Notes: generated from the sequence alone by a model not told the origin. A stretch of DNA of 64,000 bases from Acinetobacter geminorum (GCF_013009345.1 NZ_JABELE010000004.1:168324-232323); one strand, 5' to 3'; positions 8,698 to 17,670 are shown, numbered from the stretch's first letter. Program-made: numbers and translations.

Positions 8698-8909
8698 ATC
8701 CAGCCAGCCGAACTAAACCAGTCATCATAATTATCAAATTTTAACTCTATCTCATCCTTAGATGGGATAGGGGTAAACTCAATCTTACAAACTAAATGTA
8801 AACTAGTGAACCAAGCTAGAATTAATGCAACAGCATCATCTCCATGTTTGTTTTCATTATTGTAATACCTAAGTTCATTTGAAATTTGTGATTGATATAT
8901 AAATTCTTT
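8694..8909 (-). pseudogene. Relic 3: longest copy of the C-terminal coding end
   Basis: Minus-strand open stretch of 71 codons bounded upstream by an in-frame TAA and ending TAA, with no start codon. It reads YYNNENKHGDDAVALILAWF and later FTPIPSKDEIEL and YDDWFSSAGWI. This is the best preserved of the three relics and shows they were once the 3' end of a real gene. HGDDAVALILAW is reminiscent of the C-terminal nuclease end of phage large terminases (H-DD---A), but that assignment is tentative. The relic converges on paralogue 3, with the stop codons overlapping. Confidence 0.6.
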
Positions 8910-8997
8910 TTAAAATTCTGAAATATGTGTCAAAAATCTCACATCAATTGTCATTTAACGATTGGCCGAGTGAACCACATTTTTAATCTTTATGAGG

Positions 8998-9026
8998 TTG
9001 ACTATTTATTGTTTAAGTTCTATTTT
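8998..9026 (+). promoter_or_regulatory. Predicted sigma-70 promoter of the oxidoreductase gene
   Basis: TTGACT, 17 bases, TATTTT. It lies about 55 bases before the chosen ATG at 9081, downstream of relic 3, so the oxidoreductase has its own promoter rather than reading through from the insert. Prediction by eye. Confidence 0.45.
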
Positions 9027-9080
9027 GGAACTTGTTATTTTCATTCTAGCCAGATGTATAAAAATAAATGGAGCCAGAAA

Positions 9081-11354
9081 ATGATGGACGCAGCTCAGCA
9101 AAGTAAAACAGATGTGACCGCATGTATCTTATGTTCTAGAAACTGCGGTTTAAGTGTCGAAATTAAAGATAACCAGTTTGTCAAAATTAAAGGTGATCCC
9201 GAACATCCTTTTTCTCAAGGTTACATTTGCCAAAAAGCTGCCAGATTACAGCATTACCAGCAACATGCAGACCGTTTGACTACACCTTTAAAACGTCAAC
9301 CTGATGGATCATTTCAAGAAGTGAGTTGGGATATAGCCATACAAGAAATTGCTGATCGTTTAGTACAGATTAGAGATACTTTTGGCGGCACTGCTTTTGC
9401 TTCTGTTGGGGGCGGTGGTCAGGGCAACCACCTCGGCGCAGCGTATGGTCGACAACTTTTGTTGGCCATGAAAAGTTATTATGCCTACAACTCACTTGCT
9501 CAAGAAAAAACAGGTGATTTCTGGCTCAATGGCCGCCTATTCGGTAGTCAGGCTTGCCATACCACAGAAGATGTTGAACACGCAGATTATGTACTTTTCA
9601 TTGGGACAAATCCTTTTCAGGCCCATGGCATTCCTAACGCAAGAGATACCCTAAAACATATTAAGAAAGATCCGAATCGAACCATGGTCGTGTTTGACCC
9701 GCGTGTTACCGAAACGGCCAAACAAGCAGACATTCATGTGCAGCTAAAACCAGGGACTGATGCTTTTTTAATGTCGGCTATGATTGCGATCATTATTAAA
9801 GAAAAGCTTTATGACGAAGTATTTATTGAGCAACATACGCAAGGATTTGACGATGTAAAAACAGCATTTATTCGATTTCCAATTGAAGACTATATTGCCA
9901 AAGCTGATGTTCCAGTCGATTTGATTTACCAAGTCGTTCGAGATTTTGCAAAGGCAAAAAGAGGCTGTGTACGTATTGATTTAGGTATTCAACATACTTT
10001 AAATACTACCTTAAACGGATATTTAGAAAAACTACTGTACTTACTGACTGGAAACTTTGGAAAACAAGGTACCAATAATTTGCATACCATGTTTATTCCA
10101 ATCTTAAGCGATACAGATGAAAGAAAGCCGAAATATCGTCGTAGTGTTTACCATAAAATGTTTCCGATTTCCGGATTTTTCCCGCCTAATATTTTACCCG
10201 ATGAAATCTTAAAAGCAGGGGAAAAGCGAATTCGTGCTGTGTTTGTAGATAGTTGTAATCCACTATTAACCTATCCTGATACACCAGCTTTTGAGGAAGC
10301 CTTTAAAGCATTAGATTTATTGGTTGTGGTGGATGTTGCTATGACAGAAACAGCGAGAATTGCAGACTACATTTTGCCGGCTCACACTCAGTTTGAAAAA
10401 TGGGAATTTACGGGATTTAATCTTGAGTTTCCTAAGAATGGCTTTCACCTAAGACATCCAGTATTGAATGCTCAAGCGAATACTTTGCCGGAACCCGAAA
10501 TTTATACACGATTACTCGAAGCCATGCAGGTGATTCCAAAACGCTTTCCACTTTTAGAAAAAATAGCTTCAGTCGATTCTAAAAAAACAGCTTATTTACC
10601 GTATTTGTCAGCATTAGGACTCACTTTTGCACGGCATAAAAAATATATTCCTTTTGCTGCTTCAATTATCTATCGTACTTTAGGTAAGCAGTTAGAAAAC
10701 TCGGCTGCTTCAGTTGCTTTTTTATTGCCACTGTCTATTCAATATGCTGTGTTACACACCAACGCGGTACGTCGTGCAGGTTATAAAGGTAATCCATTAA
10801 CACAAGGTGTCAAATTATTTGAGCAGATATTAAAGCAACGTTCAGGTATGGTTTTATCACAACATGAATATGATGAAGTCTGGAAATTGGTTGCTTATAA
10901 AGATAAGAAAGTACGTCTTGCGATTCCCGAAATGTTAAGCGAACTCACAACCTTGAAAAGCCATGAGGTGAATGTTGAAGAATTTCCTTTCATCCTTTTG
11001 TCGGGTGAGCGACGTAGTTATAACGCTAATCAAATTTACCGTGACCCTGCTTGGCGAAAAGTAGATGCTGAAGGTGCTTTACGAATTCATCCTGAAGATG
11101 CGAGGCAGCTTAATGTAGATGCAGGTGGTCAGCTTAAATGTATTTCAAAACATGGAGAAATTCAGGTAGCTATTGAGTTGGATGATGGGATGAGAAGAGG
11201 TGTTGTATCACTTCCACATGGTTATGGCATGCGATTTCAAAATGGTGAACCAATTGGGCCACAATTAAACTTACTTATTTCTGCTGAACATTGTGATCCA
11301 TTATCTAAAACGCCGTACCATAAATATGTACCCATCCGTCTAGAAAAGTGTTAG
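9081..11354 (+). CDS. Molybdopterin-dependent oxidoreductase, substrate unknown
   Basis: 757-residue member of the DMSO reductase/formate dehydrogenase family. The N-terminal 4Fe-4S ligands are C15, C18, C22 and C50 (CILCSRNC, GYICQKAA). The molybdopterin-binding regions (LFIGTNPFQAHG, FDPRVTETAKQADIH, DSCNPLL) and a C-terminal dinucleotide-binding domain follow. At the position where NasA has its Mo-ligand Cys I read QEKTG, with a Glu, so the usual Cys/Sec/Ser ligand is not evident. I start at the first ATG of ATGATGGAC, which has GGAG seven bases upstream; a longer frame reaching 8925 overlaps the promoter and relic 3. No partner subunit is encoded beside it. It lies directly upstream of the cofactor genes that would supply it. 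Confidence 0.85.
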   Translation: MMDAAQQSKTDVTACILCSRNCGLSVEIKDNQFVKIKGDPEHPFSQGYICQKAARLQHYQQHADRLTTPLKRQPDGSFQEVSWDIAIQEIADRLVQIRDTFGGTAFASVGGGGQGNHLGAAYGRQLLLAMKSYYAYNSLAQEKTGDFWLNGRLFGSQACHTTEDVEHADYVLFIGTNPFQAHGIPNARDTLKHIKKDPNRTMVVFDPRVTETAKQADIHVQLKPGTDAFLMSAMIAIIIKEKLYDEVFIEQHTQGFDDVKTAFIRFPIEDYIAKADVPVDLIYQVVRDFAKAKRGCVRIDLGIQHTLNTTLNGYLEKLLYLLTGNFGKQGTNNLHTMFIPILSDTDERKPKYRRSVYHKMFPISGFFPPNILPDEILKAGEKRIRAVFVDSCNPLLTYPDTPAFEEAFKALDLLVVVDVAMTETARIADYILPAHTQFEKWEFTGFNLEFPKNGFHLRHPVLNAQANTLPEPEIYTRLLEAMQVIPKRFPLLEKIASVDSKKTAYLPYLSALGLTFARHKKYIPFAASIIYRTLGKQLENSAASVAFLLPLSIQYAVLHTNAVRRAGYKGNPLTQGVKLFEQILKQRSGMVLSQHEYDEVWKLVAYKDKKVRLAIPEMLSELTTLKSHEVNVEEFPFILLSGERRSYNANQIYRDPAWRKVDAEGALRIHPEDARQLNVDAGGQLKCISKHGEIQVAIELDDGMRRGVVSLPHGYGMRFQNGEPIGPQLNLLISAEHCDPLSKTPYHKYVPIRLEKC

Positions 11355-11580
11355 AAATAGAATCAAGTAAAACATAGATTTTACCGCGCTATCTCGAGAT
11401 TTATTTTTAAATTGTTCTTGAGAAGGTACGGTTAAAAACCTATAAAAAGTTAAATATTATGGAAGATAAGTAGAGCTGGAACAAATTTTGCATAAAAAAC
11501 AAAGCACTATTTAGGCGCAATTTTTTGTATTTGATTGTTCATAATCGGTGCTCGCAATATTTGAACTGTTCTCGATATGA

Positions 11581-12621
11581 GTGCAAATGATGAAACAATA
11601 TCACTCTGAAACTGCGCCAAGTCTTCTGCAAGATCAATATGGACGCATCAAGCGTAAGTTACGAATTTCTGTAACTGATCGCTGTAATTTTAAGTGTGTA
11701 TATTGCATGCCTGAGCATCCTGAATGGTTAAATAAACAGAATTTGCTTAGTTTCGAAGCGCTCTTTCAGTTTTGCAGTTTTATGGTGCAGCAAGGTATCG
11801 AAAGTATTCGCATTACGGGTGGTGAACCATTAATGCGTCAAGGAGTTGTTCATTTCATTCGAGATCTACAGTCTTTAAAAAGTTTAGGTTTAAAACGTAT
11901 ATCGATGACTACCAATGGTCATTACCTTGCAAAGTACGCTCAGCAATTAAAAGACGCTGGCCTAGATGATTTAAATATTAGTCTAGATAGCCTAGATCCG
12001 ATTCAATTTAAAGAACTCACTAAGAAAAAGTTAGAACCAGTTCTTGAGGGTATTCAAGCTGCAAAAGAAGTAGGATTACCTTTTAAAATTAACTGCGTGT
12101 TAATGAAAGATAGAAATGATGATCAAATCTTACCTATGGTGAAATGGTCAATTGCTCATCATATTCCTTTGCGTTTTATCGAGTTTATGCCGCTTGATGG
12201 TGATGCACTTTGGTCAAATAAAGATGTGGTAAGTGAGGCTGAAATTTTACAGGTATTGCAACCGTATTATTCGGTACAAGTCATCGAGCAGCAACATGAG
12301 CCAGCGCGTCAATATCTAATTAACGGTAGCTACCATTTAGGAATTATTTCCACAATTACGCATTCATTTTGCCACCAATGTGACCGTATACGGCTTACCG
12401 CAAAAGGCGAACTATATAACTGTTTATTTGCGCCGCAAGGCTTAAATATTAAGCCTCAGCTTCAAACGCTGGTAAGCAAACAACATACTCCAGAATATGG
12501 TATGTATATCCAAAAATTAAAGAATTTGGTTCATCCTTATATCTGGCATAAAGCCAAAGGTTTCCATGCCTTACAACATCAACAAACCCGTAAAATCAGC
12601 ATGCATATGCTTGGGGGATAA
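11581..12621 (+). CDS. moaA: GTP 3',8-cyclase (radical SAM)
   Basis: First step of molybdenum cofactor synthesis: converts GTP to 3',8-cyclo-7,8-dihydro-GTP. The radical SAM cluster motif is CNFKCVYC near residue 38, and the second 4Fe-4S site is in HSFCHQCDRIR with the later Cys in LYNCLFA. The protein ends in LGG; the C-terminal GG is a MoaA hallmark needed for catalysis. 346 residues from the GTG at 11581; the ATG two codons later is equally plausible since no clear ribosome site decides it. It is the first gene of a tight moaA-moaD-moaE-moaCB-moeA series, with moaD beginning immediately after its stop. Confidence 0.95.
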   Translation: MQMMKQYHSETAPSLLQDQYGRIKRKLRISVTDRCNFKCVYCMPEHPEWLNKQNLLSFEALFQFCSFMVQQGIESIRITGGEPLMRQGVVHFIRDLQSLKSLGLKRISMTTNGHYLAKYAQQLKDAGLDDLNISLDSLDPIQFKELTKKKLEPVLEGIQAAKEVGLPFKINCVLMKDRNDDQILPMVKWSIAHHIPLRFIEFMPLDGDALWSNKDVVSEAEILQVLQPYYSVQVIEQQHEPARQYLINGSYHLGIISTITHSFCHQCDRIRLTAKGELYNCLFAPQGLNIKPQLQTLVSKQHTPEYGMYIQKLKNLVHPYIWHKAKGFHALQHQQTRKISMHMLGG

Positions 12622-12876
12622 ATGCAGCAATCTATTCAAATTAAAATCGAATCATTTGGTGCAATTGAAAAATTGCTACCTCAAGATCTTTCGTTAGTTT
12701 GTCCAAGCCATATTTTAGTTAAAGATGTATTAGATGAAATTGTTTCATTACACCCGTCATGTACACAGGCGATGGAAAAATGTGCATGTGCTGTTGGCGA
12801 TAATGTCATAACAAGACAATCGGCCTTAAGTGAGCCGTGTACTTTGGTTTTATTATCACCAGTTGCAGGAGGCTAA
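12622..12876 (+). CDS. moaD: Molybdopterin synthase small subunit (sulfur carrier)
   Basis: 84-residue beta-grasp protein ending VAGG, the diglycine that is adenylated and thiocarboxylated before sulfur is handed to MoaE-bound precursor Z. It starts directly after the moaA stop and is followed three bases later by moaE. The ILVKDVLDEIVSLHP segment and the TLVLLSPVAGG tail match the ubiquitin-like fold of MoaD. No activating MoeB is encoded in the window, so activation must come from elsewhere in the genome. Confidence 0.9.
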   Translation: MQQSIQIKIESFGAIEKLLPQDLSLVCPSHILVKDVLDEIVSLHPSCTQAMEKCACAVGDNVITRQSALSEPCTLVLLSPVAGG

Positions 12877-12879
12877 GCT

Positions 12880-13365
12880 ATGCGAGATTTTGCCCGTATA
12901 CAAGAGCAGGCTTTAAGCCTAGATATTTTTGATCCTATTGAAACATTTCCTGAATGTGGTGGAATCGATATTTTTATGGGAACGGTTCGTAACCATCATG
13001 AAGGTAAAGCTGTTAAAGCGCTGAAATATACCTCGTATAAACCGCTTTCTGAAAAAATGATACGTGAAATTGAACTGGAAATTGAGAAAAAGTATCAGGT
13101 ATCTTATGTGCGAGTAGTTCATCGGATTGGATATTTAGATGTTGGCGAAACAGCAATCATTGCCATTGCTTATGCAGCCCACCGCCGTGAAGCTTTTCAA
13201 GCATGCGAAGAAGCGGTTGAGCGGGTAAAACATGAAGTTCCTGTGTTTAAAGAAGAGTTCTTTACAGATGGCACGAGTCATTATGTAGAGGGCTGCTGTA
13301 TTCGTAAGGATGCACCGCACGAACACAAGCATCACCATCATGCCGGCCATGAACACTCACACTGA
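12880..13365 (+). CDS. moaE: Molybdopterin synthase catalytic subunit with His-rich tail
   Basis: Forms the dithiolene of molybdopterin together with MoaD. Family motifs include GGIDIFMGTVRNHHEGKAV, LKYTSYKPL, the RIGYLDVGETAI strand and the AYAAHRREAF and PVFKEEFF segments with active-site basic residues. The AGGAGG ribosome site lies within the moaD end. After the normal MoaE core (about 145 residues) comes an unusual tail of about 15 residues that is mostly His (HEHKHHHHAGHEHSH). Such tails usually bind Ni or Zn; here it may be a metal-store or merely tolerated. 161 residues. Confidence 0.94.
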   Translation: MRDFARIQEQALSLDIFDPIETFPECGGIDIFMGTVRNHHEGKAVKALKYTSYKPLSEKMIREIELEIEKKYQVSYVRVVHRIGYLDVGETAIIAIAYAAHRREAFQACEEAVERVKHEVPVFKEEFFTDGTSHYVEGCCIRKDAPHEHKHHHHAGHEHSH

Positions 13366-13388
13366 AATAAGTACGACTAGGATAAATA

Positions 13389-14312
13389 ATGAAAAATGTA
13401 GGAATGAAGCCGGAAAGTTATCGTGTTGCTGAAGCACAAGCAATTTTATATGCACCACCGCACTGTATTGAATTATTAAGACAAGGGAATACGGAAAAAG
13501 GTGATGCATTAAAAACCGCACGTGTGGCAGGAATTTTGGCAGCAAAACGTACCGATGAGCTGATTCCTTTGTGTCATCCACTGCCTATTTATCGGGCAGA
13601 TGTTGAATATGAACTAGAACATGATTTTGTAAAGATCGTTGCTGTAGTTGAAACCATTGGTCCAACTGGCGTAGAGATGGAGGCCTTAACGGCTGCAAGT
13701 CTTGCAGGGTTAACTATTTACGACATGTTAAAGCCACATTGTGAACCAGAAGAGCTTTGGATGGATCAATGTAAATTGCTTAAGAAAAAAGGTGGAAAAT
13801 CACACTTTAAGCGCGTTCTTCGTCAGCCTGTTTCTGCTGCTGTTATTGTCTTATCCGATACCGTGGCAGCGGGTAGAAAGCCCGATACTGCTGGAAAATC
13901 TGTGGTTGAAACTTTAACCGAAGCAGGATTCGACCCAATTCATTACCAAATTTTGCCAGATGAAGCGGATACTTTAAAAAACTTAGTGCTTGAGTTGAGC
14001 AAATCATATGCTTGCATTATGACGGTTGGTGGAACAGGAATTGGTAAGCGTGACATTACAGTTGATACGCTAGAGCCACTTTTAGAGCGTAAGCTAGATG
14101 GCTTAATGGAAGCTGCTCGTTCATTTGGACAAAAACGCACGCCATATGCTGCAATGTCACGTGGAGTGGCTGGTTTTATTGATCGTTCTTTAGTGGTGAC
14201 TTTACCGGGAAGTCGTGGTGGAGCGAGCGAATCAATGGCTGCTATTTTACCTGCCTTAGTTCATATTTTTGATGTTTGCCGTGACTTACCACATCCAGGA
14301 GGCTATGAATAA
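13389..14312 (+). CDS. moaCB: Bifunctional cyclic pyranopterin monophosphate synthase / MoaB-MogA domain
   Basis: Two cofactor-synthesis enzymes in one chain of 307 residues. Residues about 1-155 are MoaC (GDALKTARVAGILAAKRTDE, LIPLCHPLPI, GPTGVEMEALTAAS), which completes cPMP formation after MoaA. Residues about 160-307 are a MoaB/MogA domain (VIVLSDTVAAGRKPDTAGKS, TVGGTGIGKRDIT, VTLPGSRGGASE), the family that adenylates molybdopterin before Mo insertion. The fusion explains why no separate mog gene appears in the cluster. The stop overlaps the ATG of moeA by one base (TAATG), and an AGGAGG ribosome site for moeA is within this gene. Confidence 0.94.
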   Translation: MKNVGMKPESYRVAEAQAILYAPPHCIELLRQGNTEKGDALKTARVAGILAAKRTDELIPLCHPLPIYRADVEYELEHDFVKIVAVVETIGPTGVEMEALTAASLAGLTIYDMLKPHCEPEELWMDQCKLLKKKGGKSHFKRVLRQPVSAAVIVLSDTVAAGRKPDTAGKSVVETLTEAGFDPIHYQILPDEADTLKNLVLELSKSYACIMTVGGTGIGKRDITVDTLEPLLERKLDGLMEAARSFGQKRTPYAAMSRGVAGFIDRSLVVTLPGSRGGASESMAAILPALVHIFDVCRDLPHPGGYE

Positions 14313-15547
14313 TGTCAGGTTGTGGTGCAGAACGTGGTTTGATTAGCATAAATGAAGCACTTGAGCTGATTAGTAACCGACCAAAAAAATTAGGTTCGAT
14401 TCAGCAACCTCTTCAAAATAGCCTGAATAGGTATCTTGCTAAGGAAATTTATTCAGAAATTAATCTACCAAGCTTTTCTCAGAGTGCTGTAGATGGTTAT
14501 GCACTTTGTTGTCATGCCGAAGATTTAAACAATCAAAAGTTTCGGGTTATTGGCGAGATTCGTGCTGGAAGCGAAAGTCATGACATTCTGAGTGAAGGTC
14601 AGGCAATTCGTATATTTACGGGCGGTAAAATTCCTAAAGGTACAACGCATGTTGCGAGGCAAGAAATCGTATCGGTTGTTTCGCCTCAAGAGATTTGTTT
14701 AACGGAGCATATACGACCTCAAGCTGATATTCGTTTTACTGGCGAAGAAATCCAGCAAGGGCAGTTACTTGCACAAGTTGGACAATTTTTGAATATTGGA
14801 AGTTTGGCTGCTTTAAGTATGGCAGGTGTGCAAACCGTTGAGGTCTATCGTGCGCCGAAAGTCGCTGTTTTGATCACGGGTGATGAAGTTGCCGAAACAG
14901 CAGAAGATCTAGCTGAAGGTAAAATATTTGATGCAAATGGCCCATTACTAAAAGCTTGGTTTGAAGATTATGGCTTGCAGGTTGAACTCATTCATGTGAC
15001 AGATGAAGCGGCGCAAGTCACGCATTACTTTAATGAGTTAAAAGACAGTCATGATGTCATCATAACCACAGGCGGAGTATCAGTAGGTGATTATGACTTT
15101 GTTCGACCATGCGCTTTTGAGACTGGCTTTGAACAGATCTTTTGGAAAGTAAAACAAAAGCCGGGCAAGCCACTCTTTTTTGCTGAATATTCTCACACGG
15201 AAAAAGATCACCGTTGTTATTTGCTGGGATTACCGGGTAATCCAGCTGCGGTCTATGTGTCTATGCAGATTTACGGTAAAGCATTACTTGACATTTTGCA
15301 GGGAAACTTAGCTGGACCAGAGTGGTTTAGTGCAATTTTAGATCATGATTTAAAAGATGATGCGCGTGAACGTTTTCTACGGATGCATGCTTATTTTGAC
15401 AATGGACAACTTAAAGTTAAAAGTCTGGCAAAACAGCAATCACACATGCTCAGTAATCTAATACAGGCCAATTGTCTGGTACGAATTCCAGCAAGTGTGA
15501 AACTAGAAGCAGGTCATATTTTGAAGGGCGTATTCATCTCAAATTAA
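14312..15547 (+). CDS. moeA: Molybdopterin molybdenumtransferase
   Basis: Inserts molybdate into adenylated molybdopterin to complete Moco. 411 residues with the MoeA order: an N-terminal domain containing SQSAVDGYALC, then TGGKIPKGT, the MPT-binding TTGGVSVGDYDFV in the central domain, and LLGLPGNPAAVYV followed by the C-terminal barrel. It overlaps moaCB by one base, consistent with translational coupling. It is the last gene of the cluster; a stem-loop follows about 15 bases after the stop. Confidence 0.94.
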   Translation: MSGCGAERGLISINEALELISNRPKKLGSIQQPLQNSLNRYLAKEIYSEINLPSFSQSAVDGYALCCHAEDLNNQKFRVIGEIRAGSESHDILSEGQAIRIFTGGKIPKGTTHVARQEIVSVVSPQEICLTEHIRPQADIRFTGEEIQQGQLLAQVGQFLNIGSLAALSMAGVQTVEVYRAPKVAVLITGDEVAETAEDLAEGKIFDANGPLLKAWFEDYGLQVELIHVTDEAAQVTHYFNELKDSHDVIITTGGVSVGDYDFVRPCAFETGFEQIFWKVKQKPGKPLFFAEYSHTEKDHRCYLLGLPGNPAAVYVSMQIYGKALLDILQGNLAGPEWFSAILDHDLKDDARERFLRMHAYFDNGQLKVKSLAKQQSHMLSNLIQANCLVRIPASVKLEAGHILKGVFISN

Positions 15548-15563
15548 TGATGAATAATAATAG

Positions 15564-15600
15564 ATATAACTCACTATACAATTGGGTGAGTTATATTTGT
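15564..15600 (+). terminator. Stem-loop after moeA
   Basis: Inverted repeat ATATAACTCAC / GTGAGTTATAT around a 10-base loop, followed by a short T-containing run. The U tract is weak, so termination of the moa operon here is probable rather than certain. Confidence 0.5.
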
Positions 15601-15765
15601 TAAGTGAATTCATATAATAGCTTACTATTTTTTTATAATAAAAAATTCTTTTATAAAGTTGATAAGAAGTTATTTTTATAATGAATCTTGCATAATTCGT
15701 GGTAAGTGGTTTAGGGTATAAACAATAGGGCCATTAGGCTAGGAAATATCGAGGAACGCATAAAG

Positions 15766-16248
15766 ATGAAATGGGATGACATCGGTGATCAACCTTGTTC
15801 GGTTGCTCGTATGCTATCAGTGATTGGCGATCGATGGACGATGCTAATATTACGTAATGCTTTTATGGGAATACGCCGTTTTGACGATTTTCAAAAGTCA
15901 TTAGGTGTCACTCGTCATGTCCTTTCGGATCGTTTAAAGCGGTTGGTTGAATATGAAATTTTAGTCAAAGCTCCTTATTTTGATCGTCAGGAACGCTTTG
16001 AATATAAATTGACTGATAAAGGTTTTGAACTTTATCCAATTATTTTGTCTATGGCGAATTGGGCAGATAAATGGATGGATCAAGGCTTAGGCAAACCTTT
16101 AGAATATCGTCATAAAACTTGTGGTCATAAGTTTGAACCAGTCATGGTATGTTCGGTTTGCCGTGAACCTTTACATGCAAAACAAGTTCAAGTTTCAGCT
16201 GGGCCGGGTTATTTTGCATATATACAGCAAAAGCAGAAACAAGCTTAA
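15766..16248 (+). CDS. HxlR-family winged-helix transcriptional regulator
   Basis: 160 residues. The HxlR pattern is clear: CSVARMLSVIGDRWTMLILR, then FDDFQKSLGVTRHVLSDRLKRL as recognition helix region and the wing FEYKLTDKG. The family senses small molecules or redox state, often through the N-terminal Cys (here in QPCSVARM). The C-terminal third adds a possible zinc knuckle (CGHKF, CSVCREPL). It stands alone between the moa cluster and a convergent MocR gene, so the regulated target is not obvious. Confidence 0.88.
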   Translation: MKWDDIGDQPCSVARMLSVIGDRWTMLILRNAFMGIRRFDDFQKSLGVTRHVLSDRLKRLVEYEILVKAPYFDRQERFEYKLTDKGFELYPIILSMANWADKWMDQGLGKPLEYRHKTCGHKFEPVMVCSVCREPLHAKQVQVSAGPGYFAYIQQKQKQA

Positions 16249-16264
16249 TTTCTCTTATTACCAG

Positions 16265-17656
16265 TCATGAAGACTCTTGTTGAATCGCATCAGCTAGAGT
16301 CTTATAGATGTGGTCATGATTTGACTGGGTTACATTAAAGCGGATGAATTGACCAGCATTAGAAGCTTGGCTAAACGCGTTTCCTGGCGCAAGAATAACC
16401 TGATGGTTAATACAGTATTTTGCAATTTCTGAAGCTTCAACTCCCTTTGGCAAATGACACCAAACAAAAATTCCCGCTTGTGGCTTAATCCATGGCTTTA
16501 TACCCAATGGTTCAAGTTTAGTAATAGTATCGTGCATCGCTTTTGCTAAACGAACCTTTAGTAATTCTATATGTTTACGGTACGAGCCATCTGTTAAAGC
16601 ACTTAATAAAACTTCAGCTGACACGCCATTGTGAGAAAAGCTTGTGGCAATTTTCAGGTCTGTGAGCTGATCAATCCATTCTAGTTTTGCAATGATATAA
16701 CCACAGCGAATAGATGCTGATAACGTTTTAGAAAAACTTCCAATAAAGATTACACGTGAAAGATTATCCAAAGCAGCAAGTCGAGGAGCAGGGCTATATT
16801 CAAAGTCTGAGAAAATATCATCTTCAACAACAATCAAATTTGATTGTTCAATGAGTTTTAATAATTGATGCGCCGTAGAAAGAGAAAGTACTGCACCAGT
16901 TGGATTATGAATTCCTGAGTTGGTGATATAAAGACGTGGATTATAAGTTGCAATTGCTTCTTTAAATGCTTCTAAGTCAGGACCTGTTGGTGTGTAGGGA
17001 ATACCAATAACCTTAACTTGATGAACTTTAAGTAATGCATGAAAGTTAAAATAACAAGGATCATCAATGAGAACGACATCATCGGGCTTTAGTAAAAATC
17101 GGCATACTAAATCAATCGCTTGAGTTCCTGAGTCTGTTAAAAGTACTTGATTAAGATTTGCATTGATACCTTTTGCTTGAGCGCGTCTTGCCAGTAAATC
17201 ACGTAGAGCTGGTAGTCCTAATGGCGTTGAATAACCCATCAAACAATCATCTGGGCTCCTTGCAGCCGACCTTAATGCTTTACGAATACTGTCTAATGGC
17301 ATCCATTCATCAGGTAACCAACCGCAACCGGGTTTAAAAACATCTGCTTTCGCCTCCAAAGATTGGCGTGAAATCCATAATGGATCGACTGAACGATCTA
17401 ATTTAGGACCTAATTCGCTTAAAGAAAGAGGGGCAAGCGGACCAACAATATAGAATCCAGACCCACTTCTTGATTCGATTTTGCCTAGAGCAATTAATCT
17501 TTCATAGGCTTCTACAACCGTTGATACAGAAAAGCCAAGATTATTTGCTAACTTACGAACAGAAGGCAAGCGTGCTCCAGGCATTAAAGATCGATTTTTT
17601 ATTTGTTGCTCAATCTCTGAAATGACAATTTCAATTTTGGTTTTGTTCTGGTTCAC
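16265..17656 (-). CDS. MocR/PdxR-type regulator (GntR DNA-binding domain plus aminotransferase fold)
   Basis: 463 residues. Residues about 1-75 are a GntR winged helix (IKNRSLMPGARLPSVRKLAN, VVEAYERL), and the rest is a type I PLP aminotransferase-like domain with HNPTGAVLS, DDIFSDFEY and the PLP-binding Lys in GSFSKTLS. Such proteins are usually activators or repressors that sense an amino acid or vitamin B6 aldehyde. It is divergent from an EamA exporter with about 120 bases between; the gap contains repeated TGTACTG elements likely to be its operator, so control of the exporter is likely. Confidence 0.9.
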   Translation of the reverse strand: MNQNKTKIEIVISEIEQQIKNRSLMPGARLPSVRKLANNLGFSVSTVVEAYERLIALGKIESRSGSGFYIVGPLAPLSLSELGPKLDRSVDPLWISRQSLEAKADVFKPGCGWLPDEWMPLDSIRKALRSAARSPDDCLMGYSTPLGLPALRDLLARRAQAKGINANLNQVLLTDSGTQAIDLVCRFLLKPDDVVLIDDPCYFNFHALLKVHQVKVIGIPYTPTGPDLEAFKEAIATYNPRLYITNSGIHNPTGAVLSLSTAHQLLKLIEQSNLIVVEDDIFSDFEYSPAPRLAALDNLSRVIFIGSFSKTLSASIRCGYIIAKLEWIDQLTDLKIATSFSHNGVSAEVLLSALTDGSYRKHIELLKVRLAKAMHDTITKLEPLGIKPWIKPQAGIFVWCHLPKGVEASEIAKYCINHQVILAPGNAFSQASNAGQFIRFNVTQSNHDHIYKTLADAIQQESS

Positions 17657-17670
17657 TGACTTACAATCCG

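Noticed and set aside
8925..9080. N-terminal extension of the oxidoreductase
   Set aside because: Overlaps promoter elements; no ribosome site; the Fe-S motif is at the normal distance from the ATG at 9081.
6904..9080. CRISPR array as explanation of repeated segments
   Set aside because: Repeats are about 70 bases, imperfect, coding-like and separated by genes, not by uniform spacers.
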